Source: Neoscytalidium dimidiatum (lineage: Eukaryota; Ascomycota; Dothideomycetes; Botryosphaeriales; Botryosphaeriaceae). Taken from it: a DNA stretch of 64,000 bases. The notes below the pieces were generated by a model that was not told the DNA's origin, ran no database searches, and saw only the letters and a list, made by a program, of their open reading frames with translations. This document shows positions 22,301 through 33,488 of the stretch, piece by piece (position 1 is the stretch's first letter; every line of letters begins with the position of its first letter). A program made the translations under genes and the position numbers. The DNA lies in contig CM074699.1 of assembly GCA_037367355.1 (NCBI GenBank), positions 1,736,001 to 1,800,000 of the forward strand. The letters run 5' to 3'.

Positions 22301-22422
22301 TGTATCCATTCAACAAAGATGAACTTGGCATGGAGGGCGAAAAAGATGAGGAGCAGACAGCAAGCAAGGTAGAGTATAGCGAGAAAAGCGAAGTGAAATT
22401 CGATGAACGGAATGTTGTCTAA
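19321..22422 (+). CDS. Secreted GH16-like lectin domain fused to acyltransferase-3
   Basis: One intron-less frame encodes 1033 residues from the ATG of MASSTKLSCLAAAVLGLLFL; the upstream in-frame ATG at 19273 would spoil the signal peptide. Residues 1-26 are a signal peptide ending ASA. Residues about 30-320 are a GH16/concanavalin-type sandwich with many N-glycosylation sequons and the typical late strand MELRIDWTDKEVRYYIG. A membrane segment at about 329-350 (LWISVIMAVFSTFLLIHAF) is followed by a cytosolic S/P-rich linker with an HGHGHG run. From about residue 574 (RARVDYLAGLVALCSIFVTL) comes a multi-pass acyltransferase-3 domain. The GH16 active-site strand reads NETESMEINVMN and lacks the usual ExDxxE spacing, so it may bind rather than cut glucan. 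It is divergent from the GT2 gene. Likely role: binding and acylating a cell-wall polymer. Confidence 0.88.
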   Translation: MASSTKLSCLAAAVLGLLFLAHPASAALSDCSCGFYDDTTGDLFTESMIQYFNETSDLDQFIVENFEHKSEKSWNSKFRQGALPKNVVNNSTSLELYCDPYTDAHVVNGGSIRSVRRDMQYGSFRSLMRGPRQGMGGSSMTMRLLFNETESMEINVMNTDSNATAWVSTLMQNEWPDRDLGINYTILGNSSLINGTAWPWDFMELRIDWTDKEVRYYIGQNNSRTVTKRKHGHIPTTPSPLYFRHWSIGNTYSMEGPPYWRSVANVGWMRMFFNTSTMTSEQHEEFDSRCTIEDACSMNDMSLRLVSSFATNATVKWKHHDPRGGLLTAPLWISVIMAVFSTFLLIHAFVKKARGRKAAAGHGHGHGPVKEVGSDSDRSSPVPPYRSTEPSIIASSSTTPFNQTRPSTPDKKHSSEALPRRSDFTLSASGCSTPLPRYESREYLGRYEDDAITPVSSTPTLPNVTPDAPAFPPSTRASSLRNAVVYTDNAAMPEYAVPDSARDSAQTLVLKTPISPVLPKSPTSPGPWSPKNREKGFGAARVKEVAEEPKEHPLKTATNAAEAKPADKVPTAKRARVDYLAGLVALCSIFVTLIHFHLTYVPAVVIPGAFVHYSSELWAEKLISPFIMNQMWLGVFFTTSTRFLSARYFREGKLDVIAERAVKRAPRLMIPVTAMVLLEYFFVDVGATKYLEYLPSVTWSTWGYVSKFPSVGHFISEVLELVYLIPNAVPQITFNYCTGVLWTIAVQLQGSWIVLLGAVVVREMKTPWKRFGYYAFCVVNNWYARNWGSFFWLGLMLTDLDITYKWRKYLYPRPLVYYPLISFCVFMTLVGFTMNLLPQWISYNFTTHENGIHPDQESGLPIRDTANYGYPNYYEPRFNMLLFAVGMQAIVELSTVVQKILSFPVLVWVFPHIFTIYLIHGFIFWSWGAWLCVFLASKDFVYWLNILLVGVTCYAIIILSLPIVTPAIEILGRDITINIWDFANEKPPPKKDTLYPFNKDELGMEGEKDEEQTASKVEYSEKSEVKFDERNVV

Positions 22423-25400
22423 AGGGTGTTAGTATGTATGTTGGTGTTGGCGTTGGTTGTCACCTTTTCTTTCTTTCCATAATATGTATCACAGGGTGTG
22501 GCACGCACATACAGATGTTCCCATGTGAGCTATTAGTAGAGTGAGATGAGTAACGTAATGGCTCTTGAGCATTGTTGATAGATACCGATCATGTTTGTTC
22601 ATACATTTCACATTATACATAGAAATTTTGCCACCCTGTCAATCAACCAAATCTTGTTGCATGTTTTTGTTCTTTCTCGTGCTTTGCCTCAAGCTTTTTC
22701 TTTCTTTGGGAGTTTTGTTATGTCCTCTATCAATTTATCGTTGATTACGCCTGAAAATAGGAAACGCTCCCGACGTGACGAGGGGCGGGTCAGTTACAAG
22801 GCTGAACATTTCCGAGTGGGGCGGAAGCCGTGGCAAGATCAAATAAATGCAGGAACACATGCCGTCTGGTTCGTCCAAGTTCCTCCCTGGCTAATCTCCC
22901 GCGGGTCCACCAGACAAGCTTAACGCTACCTTGGCTGCCGTTATGACGACTTTTTACGTAGTATGACAGGCCCCGTCCCCTGCCCTGAGAAAAGGCGACC
23001 ACGACGGCAATCTCCGCCTCAAGGAATCAAAGAAGTCCAGAACCGGATGAACCTGATGATGACAAGAAAGTACAGGATCCTGTTCCACCTACTTTTTATG
23101 ACACTACTAATTGCCCGAGATATTTGACACTCGGCCCGAATTGAATCGCAAGTTCTATAGAGTGTGTAGTGTACCTTGTTATTCGTCTGCTATGCGGGAA
23201 AAAACGGCTGCGCTCGCTTTTCGAGATCTTGTTCTCCGTATCGACATCGGTCGATCCACAACGAGCGAGATTACAATGCCCGCACTACTCGGCCCGATCG
23301 AGAATCTCGAGGAAAGTCCGCAAGGTCAACTGAAACCTGGTAGCCCACACCGCGGACAGCTCTGCGAAGGCATCGGGGATACGTCGAGCGGCCCGGATAT
23401 CTGGTTCTAATCACTCGGAGACAACTACATATGAGAGCTGGAGCACTCAATCGGCATATCACAAGCTCCTCAACATTGAGGGCTGTCTAAGTTGGCCAAC
23501 GTCATTGTGAGTTCATGACGCTGAAGCTCCCCACCAACTCTCCAAATTGGTACATAGCTGTCACGGAGACTCCAGCTGCTTCGCAGCCACCCCTGAGATC
23601 ACAGGATTTGAAATTATCGAGGAACTTTCCCCGCACATATGCCCAGCTTCTTCCACGCTGCAGACACCATTACTGCTTATGGTGAAGAGACAGGTCTATG
23701 CGCTGTCGTACTCAAAACATGTTGACACTTGCAGCATCCAAATATGGTCCTCCGGTCACAATCAGCCCTTGATCTTGGAACTGACAGTTCAGACACCAGT
23801 GTGTCTTGTTTTATATTCTATTGCCAGCTTCCGCAGAGTATACGAGAACCATATTTGAAAGCGATCGTGCGTGTAGCAGTAGATAATCCAAATAAGAATG
23901 TCTGAATATAGTGTAGCGTCTCTCAGCTCCTATTTAGATAACTTGTGTTTCATGAAGGCCCTCGAAGGGATGACCGTTAAGTTCAAACAAACCATACGTC
24001 AGATCGGAGAGCCGAGCTTTGTACACGGGAACTCCATTGGGCTAGAGACGGCCTCGTACACAATTAGCGGGTGCAAGAGCATCTGCTACTCTCAGATGTA
24101 GCTCTGATTATCTCCCAATAACAAGCCTGTATGACATGCATGACTGCTCAGAACAATCTCTGGCTTGCCAACACAGGCGGAATTTCATCTCCTGATACAA
24201 GAGCGACACCCATGAACTCAAGATTATCAATCTGATTCTGTGTCTGTTCAGATGTTAGACGTGAGCCATAGATTGAGCTATTAACAGGTTAGTCTCGGCA
24301 TACCAAACCTACTGTTGCTTGGGGAGAGCGTGGTGTGTGGTATGTGATTTGCGTTCGGGCTCCTAGAATCACGTTCCTAAATGGTTGCGAGGACAGTTTC
24401 GTCTGGATCCGGAAATATCGACGAATACCAGTGCCTGATCCAAGATTTCTAGGTGTGGATATCCCAGCCGTGGTGGTCAAAAAAGAAAAAGGAATAAAAG
24501 ACTCGTGGCTTAATCTGATGTTTCAGAACAAGGCTCATTGCGTCAATCAGGGTGAGCTTCATATTCGATGTGTAATCACTTGTTATCCCCGTCTAACGAG
24601 GAGAAAAGTATCCTAGATGAAGGAAGCATAACCTCTGGAATTCAGGTGTACCTTTCTGCGAAAATCCAAGCGGAGGAGTATCTGATTATCCTATTATAAC
24701 AAATGGTGGGAATGGACTCAGGCATCTCATAGGTTCGTCTATATTGTGATTACAACTTCAAGGCTGAGGAATGCCTTGGTAGTGTAGCAAAAGCAGGAAC
24801 CAGTGGGTTTCGGAAAAATGATGGAATGAGCAATGTGCCGTAGAATTGACTATTGATCTTCATACGGGTCAGGGTGCGGTTCCGCAGTTATATAGCGTAT
24901 GGAAAGTATAGCATCGCTTTCCGGGTTGAATCTATAAGCGGGGATCAGTGCCTTGCCTCGTAAAGCTCCCAGCCCAGTTAGCCAGCTCTCTGCTTGGTTT
25001 TAATTTCACCCGATAGTCACTTCCCATCACTCTCCTTTTTTAGTACATAATAATCAACTTGCGTTTGCAAGGTTTGATCATTCACTCCACTGCTTATCCA
25101 TCCTACAAACAGACTTGTTCTTGTTCCGGGCTACTTAGCAAATAAGCGCCTTTTGCTAGTCCATCCTGCGCCTTATCTTATCGGAAACTTGTTGGTCATT
25201 CATGGCAACTTACTTGACCTAGGAAGTTGTTAGATGATTCAGTCCTAGTATTTATTCGTGGCTCAAACAGTAGATTGCGTCCCCTCCGTACCAAAAAGTC
25301 GTCGTCTCCTATGCGGCTTTGCTGTGGCGATTCGCCGAAGCAGGCATGCGCAAATTATGAGAAGTGCATTCCGCATGAGCTAACAGCTCTGAAAGGTAGC

Positions 25401-26047
25401 AGGCATTTTACGGATATTACATGACGGCGTAGGTGATCAGTACTGGTGGTTCATAGCCTGGAATAGCTCCCGATAATGGTTAGGCGTTGTGACGGACGCT
25501 GCAAGGGCTTGGTGTTTATCCGATATCGGGCAAAGTCGGAACTGACAGGAGAAGCTGTACAAAAAAAAAAATCGCGAATAATACCGACGTCCGACGATTG
25601 ACAGACGGATAATCGATCCATGATAAGATTAGATGGAACAGAGGTAGACGAAAAGATTGAGACAATCTCCATGCTGCTAAATTCTTTTCCCGGAAATCAA
25701 TCGATCACGGGTTCATGAGCCAAGGCCGAGGGCTCGCGTGGAATGCGGAGGCAGCGGCCACGACACCCCGAGGGCTCAATTCCAGCGGGGCTCATAGCGG
25801 GTGAAGAATGGGGAATGCGGGAGTTCATGGTGCACAGCGTGGGATGCAGCGTGGGAGGAGGATGAAAGGCGTCGGCTCGTGACTTGTGACGTCCCGCGCC
25901 GTGCTCCGTTGCCGAAGGCTGGCCGAAAGCGTTCCGGGTTGGCAGCGCCCAGCTTTTGCTTCTTCACGCTGCATCTCCACTGCAACACCAGGACACCGTC
26001 CGCCGCCATCCCAGCATCTGCCCCTCTCCGCTCTTCAATCCCTCACG
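22423..26047. other. Gene-poor stretch of 3.6 kb
   Basis: This stretch lies between the GH16-acyltransferase gene and IDH1. Most of it, from about 22440 to 25700, looks less GC-rich than the flanking genes, with only short frames (for example 23547-23858, 23898-24101 and 24335-24616) that show no known domain and no consistent exon joins. It could be a degraded gene or element, but I cannot identify a parent. The last few hundred bases are GC-rich and should include the IDH1 promoter and leader. Confidence 0.5.
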
Positions 26048-27380
26048 ATGCTGGCCCGGAGCTCTCAGCGCACTACGCAGGTACCCACCCCAGCCCGCGC
26101 CGCCGCACTCGCCTTCGTGCGCCGAGACCGACATCAAAGCTAATATGCACGCCCTCAAACAGTCCCTTCTGCGCGCGGCCGCCCCGGCCTCCCGCTCCTT
26201 TGCGACGGTGCAGACCGACATCTTCAAGCCCACCAAGTTCGGCGGCAAGTACACTGTCACTCTCATCCCCGGTGACGGTGTCGGTGCCGAGGTCTCCGAG
26301 AGCGTCAAGCAGATCTTCAAGGCCGACAATGTTCCCATTGAGTGGGAGCAGGTCGATGTCACCGGTGTGGATACTGGCAGCAAGCACAGCGAGGATCTGT
26401 TCCGCGAATCCATTGCTTCGCTGAAGCGCAACAAGCTCGGTCTCAAGGGTTTGCCGTCCTAGACCCCCGGACCAAAGGAAACATAGCCCATACTCACCAC
26501 CATATCAGGTATCTTGCACACTCCCGTCGAGCGCTCCGGCCACCAGTCATTCAACGTCGCTCTTCGTCAGGAGCTCGACATCTACGCCTCCATTGTCCTG
26601 ATCAAGAACATCCCCGGTTATGAGACCCGCCACAAGAACGTCGACCTGTGCATCATCCGTGAGAACACCGAGGGCGAGTACTCTGGCCTCGAGCATCAGT
26701 CCGTTCCCGGCGTCGTCGAGTCCCTCAAGATTATCACCAGGGCCAAGTCTGAGCGCATCGCCAAGTTTGCCTTTGCTTTTGCCCTTGCCAACAACAGGAA
26801 GAAGGTTACCGTCATTCACAAGGCCAACATCATGAAGCTGGCCGATGGTCTCTTCAGGAACACTTTCAAGAAGGTCGCTGAGGACTACCCCACCCTTGAG
26901 ACTAACGACATGATTGTCGACAACGCCTCCATGCAGTGTGTCTCGCGCCCGCAGCAGTTCGATGTCATGGTCATGCCCAACCTGTACGGTGGCATCCTGT
27001 CCAACATTGGCGCTGGTCTGGTTGGTGGTCCCGGTATCGTCCCTGGTTGTAACATGGGCCGTGATGTTGCTGTCTTCGAGCCCGGCTGCCGTCACGTTGG
27101 TCTCGATATCAAGGGCAAGGACCAGGCTAACCCCACCGCCATGATTTTGTCTGGTTCCATGCTCCTGAGGCACCTTGGTCTTGATGACCACGCCAACCGT
27201 ATCTCCAAGGCTGTCTACGATGTTATTGCTGAAGGGTAAGTGTTTCGGAAGTCGTTCTCGCCTGGATAGAGACAAAGCTAACCATCCAACAGCAAGACAA
27301 GGACCCGTGACATGGGCGGCAACGCCTCGACCCACGAGTACACCAGGGCCATCCTGGACAAAATGGAGGCGCAGGTTTAA
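26048..27380 (+). CDS. IDH1: NAD-isocitrate dehydrogenase subunit 1, mitochondrial
   Basis: The four exons are 26048-26080, 26163-26448, 26509-27235 and 27293-27380, encoding 377 residues. The presequence is MLARSSQRTTQSLLRAAA, rich in R, S and A as for mitochondrial import. The core starts at KFGGKYTVTLIPGDGVGAE. Family features include IIRENTEGEYSGLEHQSVPG, the VIHKANIMKLADGLF segment and GGPGIVPGCNMGRDVAVFEP, which favours the regulatory Idh1 subunit over Idh2. It oxidises isocitrate to 2-oxoglutarate in the TCA cycle as a hetero-octamer with Idh2; this is family knowledge. Intron 1 has a GCTAAT branch site and an ACAG acceptor. An alternative start ATG at 26145 lies inside intron 1 and is in frame with exon 2. 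The gene converges with BUD23. Confidence 0.93.
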
Positions 27381-27633
27381 ATTTGTAGGTATAGGGTATT
27401 AGACGCGTTAGATCGGGCTGCATGGGTGGCTGTGGCATAAGGTGTATTTCTAGCCGTACATAGCTTGCTTCGTGCAGAGAGATATCTTCCATTTTTATAT
27501 CCATAACGCCATCCTTTTTCGAACGCCGCAAATGCACATCGGGTATATCTCGTGCGAGACCTCGAGTATCACGTCTCTCCCTCTCCCAGCTCGGTCTGCC
27601 GAATTCAGTACCGTTTCTTGTTATGCGTCTGCT

Positions 27634-28525
27634 TTAGAACTGCACCCGCCTCTTCCTGCCAGTATATTTGGACGAAGCTTTCACAACCTTCCCCTTTCTT
27701 TCCATCTGGTCCTTCTTTCGCATAATCCAAGCCTTGCTACCCTTCTTCATCTCCCCACCTTTCACTTGCGCTTTTCTCTTCCTCGAGTCCATCACGTCGA
27801 CATTGTCCATGCCCTTCACGACACCGGTGATATCGCCATCGAGGTCGCCACCACCAACTGTCAAAACGAGATACGTCTTTGCGCTCTTGGTGCCTGGATC
27901 ATCCTCCAGCAGGCCGGCGCCAAAGCCAGCGCGAATGGCGGCCTGGCTGATCATGGCCTTCTGCTGGTCGTTTTTGGGGTAGAATTGGCAGACGGCGCGG
28001 CCGCCGCGCCGCAAGCTGGCGTACAGCCCTCCGAAAAAGCGGCTCAGGCGGCCCTGCGCCGTCTCCTCGCTGCTCTCGGCGTTGCAGAGCCACTGGACGG
28101 CGGAGATGCTGATGGCGGCGTCGAAGGTGCCCGGGCGAAAGGGCACGCCCTGGCCCGCGTCGGCGAGGAACAGGTCGCCCTCGACCTCGCGCTCCAGCGC
28201 CACGCCCAGCATCGACGGCGAAATGTCCATCCCCACCCAGGTGTGTGGTCCGCCATCTGAGGGTTCGGTGGAGGAGAGGATCTGTCCAGAGAGCCCGGAG
28301 CCGCAGCCGACGTCGAGGATGAAGGAGGGCCGCCTGAGGTCGAGGAGCTCGAGGGCCCGATTCGTCATCGAGGCTTGGATGTGCTGTATACGCGAGGAGG
28401 TGGTGTATTTGTGGGATTCGGAGTCATTGTAGAAAAGGTCTGGAGGGCTGCAGGGAATCAGCAACGCGACGTCCGAGGAAGATGCACGGGTGGAGCGCAT
28501 ACAGAATGTCTTCGGGGCGCGACAT
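27634..28525 (-). CDS. BUD23: 18S rRNA (guanine-N7)-methyltransferase Bud23
   Basis: The two exons are 28525-28503 and 28447-27634, encoding 278 residues. The tiny first exon gives MSRPEDI and the join makes MSRPEDILPPDLFYNDSESH, matching the conserved N-terminus of the family. The SAM-binding motif I is FILDVGCGSGLSGQ, followed by WVGMDISPSML, LADAGQGVPF and AISISAVQWLCNA. The lysine/arginine-rich WBS-type C-terminal domain ends in KYTGRKRRVQF. Bud23 with Trm112 methylates a conserved guanosine of 18S rRNA and helps small-subunit maturation in the nucleus. A run of PSDGGPHT in the loop after motif I looks like a local insertion. It is divergent from SVP26 with 370 bp between starts. Confidence 0.93.
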
Positions 28526-28895
28526 ATTGGCGGATTGTACCACTTCAGGTGCTTTGGGGAGCTTGTGATACGAGATCTAGGGAGTGACGACTATGGCGGC
28601 AAGTCTCGGGAGGCTTCGGGAAGCGAGAGCAGCGAATTGCGGGGTTGGAGGGTGGTGATGCGCGGCGATGTGCCGAAGTCCAAAAGTTTGGTGTTCAACG
28701 CCGTACACTGACTCGTGCTTCCCCGATGGGGATCAGATAAGATGGAATGCGCGAGTCGCATCTCTCCTACGCAAGCTGGCGACGTCAGCCGGCACTTTGG
28801 TTGTTTCGAATGCCACCTTGACCCTCCTTCCGCTCGCTTTCGCCATCCACATTCCTTCTTTTCTTTGACCTTCTCTGCTACCACCCCAGAGAAAC
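28526..28895. promoter_or_regulatory. Shared upstream region of BUD23 and SVP26
   Basis: These 370 bp separate two divergent start codons and probably serve both genes. No TATA box is evident. A pyrimidine-rich stretch precedes the SVP26 start. Confidence 0.45.
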
Positions 28896-29739
<844 letters not shown>

Positions 29740-30305
29740 AAAAGTTGGAGCTAGTTGTAATAATTGATTCTGGCGCTGATCCATTCAATTTGGATGTGAG
29801 TTTCCTGAGCTTCGCGGGCTGCACAGCGCAGGCTTCGCTATACGACGGCTTACAAAGTCACTAGTTCAGGAACATTGCCGCATCCCTGCACTATCATGTG
29901 TTATTGCTCTACTTTAAGAACAGCTTCACGTGCTTCATGGGTGCAGGAGTATGCAGCTCTCTTTGGAGAAATATGCAGCACCAAGCCAAATTCCAGGGGG
30001 CTGAAAGCATTCGTGTTCATCTGTCATTCTGAAGTTTCTGCGTCTTTCAAACCACGAGAACGTGCAATCTGCGTTGGAGGTTTCCAAACTTTATTGCAAC
30101 AAATTATGGCGATACTTCTCGTCGAGTGACGGCTTCTTGGCAGTGGGGAGCTTGGAGCTCGTGCCGGCCGATCCTACTGGCGTCATCCGACAACTTAAGC
30201 TCTCGTTAAGCTTGCCCCAAGCTCCATTCACTCACCCACTCACCTCGTAACAACAAACAACAAATCATCAATTGAGGGAATCCCACCTGTTCCCAGGGAC
30301 CGAAA
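29740..30305. other. Intergenic region, SVP26 to M20 peptidase
   Basis: About 570 bases hold the 3' flank of SVP26 and the promoter of the peptidase gene. No further gene is seen. Confidence 0.55.
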
Positions 30306-31689
30306 ATGCGTGCTGCTGTTCTCCTACCAGCGCTGCTCTCGCTTGCCGCCCCACTCGCATCAGCCGCACAAATTCCGCTTGATTGGTCAGAGCAGCGCGA
30401 GCAGCAGCAGAGCACCCCCACTCCCGGCTCTCATGAAATTTCTGTGAAAGATGACGGCCACCTGCTTCCGTTACCGGCGCTTCATGAGCTCTTAACCCTC
30501 CATCGCGAGCTCATCCAGACTGAGTCAATCAGCGACAATGAGTATAAGGTTGGGTGGTGGCTGGTGTCGTACCTGAAGGAGAATGGATTCAACGTAGAGA
30601 CGCAAGACGTCGGGATAGGAGAGAACGGCAACACGAGATTCAACGTTTTCGCCTGGCCTGGAGAGAGGAAATTTACCAAGTTGCTGGTTAGCAGTCATAT
30701 CGACACGGTGAGTCTTCAATTGGACCAGTAATGTCTATCAGAGGATTGGATATACCTTGATGGTTGGACTTTGGGAACCGTGGGATAAACACTGACACTT
30801 ACAGGTCCCTCCATACATTCCTTACTCTTTTGACAGCAAGAATGACAAGATCTACGGTCGTGGCAGCGTCGACGCCAAAGGCTCTCTCGCCGCTCAAGTC
30901 ATCGCCATCATCTCCCTCCTCAACAACAGCAGCGCACCCTTAGACCCAAACGATGTCTCCCTTCTGTTCGTCGTCGGCGAAGAGACCGGCGGCGATGGCA
31001 TGCGCATTTTCTCAGAATCCTCCCTCAACCCGCGCAATTATAGCGCCGTCCTCTTTGGGGAGCCCACGGAGAACAAGCTCGTCAGCGGCCACAAGGGCTC
31101 CATCGGTTTCCGCATCCACGTGACGGGTAAGGCCGCGCACTCTGGCTACCCATGGTTAGGCGTCAGTGCGAACAACGTGCTGATCTCGGTCTTGGGTCGC
31201 CTCATCGAGCTCGAGGCTGGCAAGATCGAGGGCGCGGCGCTGCCTTGGAGCGAGAAGTACGGCAACACGACGCTGAACATCGGCACGGTACTCGGCGGCG
31301 TTGCGGGTAATGTCGTCGCCGAGAAGGCGAACTCGACCATTGCAGGCCGCCTTGCTGGTGGCTCGCCGGACGAGGTAGAGAAGGTAATCAAGACAGCGCT
31401 GGCGCCGGTTGTGGAAGCGGCGGAGAAGGCCGGCGGAAAGGTGGAACTGGAGTTTCGCAATGCCGGCTATGGCCCTGTGGATATAAGCTGTGACGTTGAG
31501 GGATTTGAATGCATCACAGTTAACTATGGAACTGACATTCCGTGGTTGGCGGGTGATCATAAGAGATATCTGTATGGACCCGGGTCAATCTTCGTGGCTC
31601 ATTCGGACCATGAGGCCATTGACGTTCATGACCTAGAGCAGGCAGTTGTTGACTACCAGAAGCTCATCCTTGGGGCCCTCAAAGAATAA
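30306..31689 (+). CDS. Secreted M20 family metallopeptidase
   Basis: The two exons are 30306-30707 and 30805-31689, encoding 428 residues. A signal peptide (residues 1-20, ending ASA) points to secretion or the vacuole. The co-catalytic zinc site is intact: SSHIDT (H131), GRGSVDAKG (D157), GEETGG (E193/E194) and the C-terminal HSDHEAIDV (H400 or H403). The dimerisation domain starts at GHKGSIGFRIHVTGKAAHSG. This is the ArgE/ACY1/CPG2 family of dinuclear zinc carboxypeptidases and deacylases. It probably cleaves short peptides or N-acylated amino acids for nutrition; the substrate cannot be told from sequence. The intron interrupts the first metal motif exactly after HIDT. Confidence 0.9.
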
Positions 31690-32227
31690 AGCGAAACAAC
31701 TACAGACTCAGTTGTGCATATACCATCTTTGTATCTTATTGAAAGCATCCCCGTAGTCGGTCGTAATTCGTCACGTACACGGTTTAAGATCTCTTATTCT
31801 GAGCCGGGCCAGAAAGTGCTAGCCAATGCATGCCCATCTTCACTTTCAAAATGGGAGATCATGCAGTCAAAAATTAGACGATTACTAGCCCGCTATCAGG
31901 TCTCTCTTTTCTTCAGGGCGCGATCGATTCTTACATGATTCAGGTTGGCAACCCTCTCCGTGATGACCAGGAATTTGCGAGTCATGTTAGTGAACATTTT
32001 CCAGCGCGAGTTTCTCCCACTACCACATTGACTATCCAGCTCACTGCCATCCCTGACCTCACTCGAGGGTCTATGCGCGTCTCTTTCGCTTGGGTTGCGC
32101 CGGCCGATCTGTCCCGCATCGCATCGCCAAAGCCTCGCTGGAACCTACGTACACCGCTACCGCGGAACAAATTCATCGTGACGAGCTCCACTGCAACACC
32201 TACTGCACCGACACACAAAGCGACGCT
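31690..32227. other. Intergenic region, M20 peptidase to RRP17
   Basis: About 540 bases with no supported gene; it includes the RRP17 promoter. Confidence 0.55.
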
Positions 32228-33128
32228 ATGGCGCCTCCACCTCGCAAACGTGCGAAGACCGACCGGCCGGAGGAGATCACATTCGACGACTCGGCGCGTG
32301 CCGAATACCTGACGGGATTCCACAAGCGCAAGCAAGCGCGTATCAAGCACGCGCAGGAGCTGGCGGCCAAGCGGGAGAAAGAGGAGCGCATCGCACAGAG
32401 GAAAGAGGTAAGGGGTCCCTTTCGCCACTCGGACCCATTCACCACCGTCCGGGCTCTTCCCTTTCATATACATGTTGCGAACCCGCAAATCTCAGGGAGA
32501 TTGGAGTGTTGGGGGGAACCACCAAACAGCTGTTAGGAGGGGAGTGAGGTGGGCACGTTTTCAAGGTCTCAAGAGGCCTGTGCTGGGTCGTCCGTGCTGA
32601 CGGCTGGCGTTTATTTTCTAGCTCCGGCAACAGCGGAAGGAAGATCTCGAGCGCCATGTCGCAGAAGTGAATCGCTTGCTCAAGAATGCGAATCCCGATT
32701 CTACATCTTCCTCCGAACAGGAGGATGGTTCTGAGGATGAGTGGGACGGTATTGAAGACACCCAGCAAGAAGAGGTCGTAGATCACGAAGAGGAGTATAT
32801 CGACGAGGACAAATACACCACGGTAACGGTGGAGACGGTGGACATTGACCGCGAAGGCTTCAAGAAGAGGAAGGAAGCCGACGAGGAGTGCGAGGGTGAG
32901 GAGGACAAATCCGAAGAGGATTGTGAAGATGAACAAGCTGAGGATAGGGATGATAACAAGACAAACGGGAAAAGGGTGTGGACGAAAGAAAAGCCTAAGA
33001 CGGAGAGGCCAAAGAAGAAAAAGAAGAAGTTTAGGTATGAAGGCAAGTCGGAGAGAAAAGTCACGAGGGACAAGCAGAAGATGAAGAACAGGGCGCAGGC
33101 AAAGGCAAGGAAGGCGAAAGGGAAATAG
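32228..33128 (+). CDS. RRP17: Nucleolar 5'-exonuclease protein Rrp17/NOL12
   Basis: The two exons are 32228-32407 and 32622-33128, encoding 228 residues. The start MAPPPRKRAKTDRPEEITFD leads into YLTGFHKRKQARIKHAQELA, the conserved opening of the Nop25/NOL12 family, then a basic coiled coil. The middle is very acidic (EEE and DE runs around residues 85-160) and the end is lysine-rich (ERPKKKKKKFRYEGKSERK) with nuclear/nucleolar localisation character. Yeast Rrp17 trims 5' ends of pre-60S rRNAs. The intron is 214 nt, long for this window. Composition bias makes the C-terminal half uninformative, so the identification rests on the first 60 residues. Confidence 0.85.
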
Positions 33129-33488
33129 ATTTGGCAAGGAAGCCTTGTGATTTGGACAATCAGATGCATCTGGTGGGGCGGTCGATCATCATCCACTGCG
33201 CCAGACAGAAACAAACCCCTGAGCACCAGGCTTGTAGATATGACTTCACGCGTCAGGCACGCACAATGGATTCGGAGGAAGTCAGGGGTAGAGGGTTGCT
33301 ATGTCACGGAGGAGGAACTACCAACAGAGAAATGCAGGGCCGCGAGGCCTGCGTGACAATTGCACCGCCCACGCCCGCCCATTTCTAACGCGGCGGAGAA
33401 CATTGTGCCAACCATTAAAGTTCGCTCTTGGTGATGATGGAAATTGTTTGGGTTGTAAAAGAGAGAGCAGTTGCCCAGGCCGAAGAAA
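33129..33488. other. Convergent 3' flanks of RRP17 and tropomyosin
   Basis: About 360 bases between two converging genes. No gene is supported. Confidence 0.55.

Noticed and set aside
26547..27335. 262-codon frame antisense to IDH1
   Set aside because: It is the mirror of strongly biased IDH1 codons; antisense frames of this kind are common in highly expressed GC-rich genes.
27472..28260. 262-codon frame antisense to BUD23
   Set aside because: It overlaps a clear methyltransferase gene and has no domain of its own.
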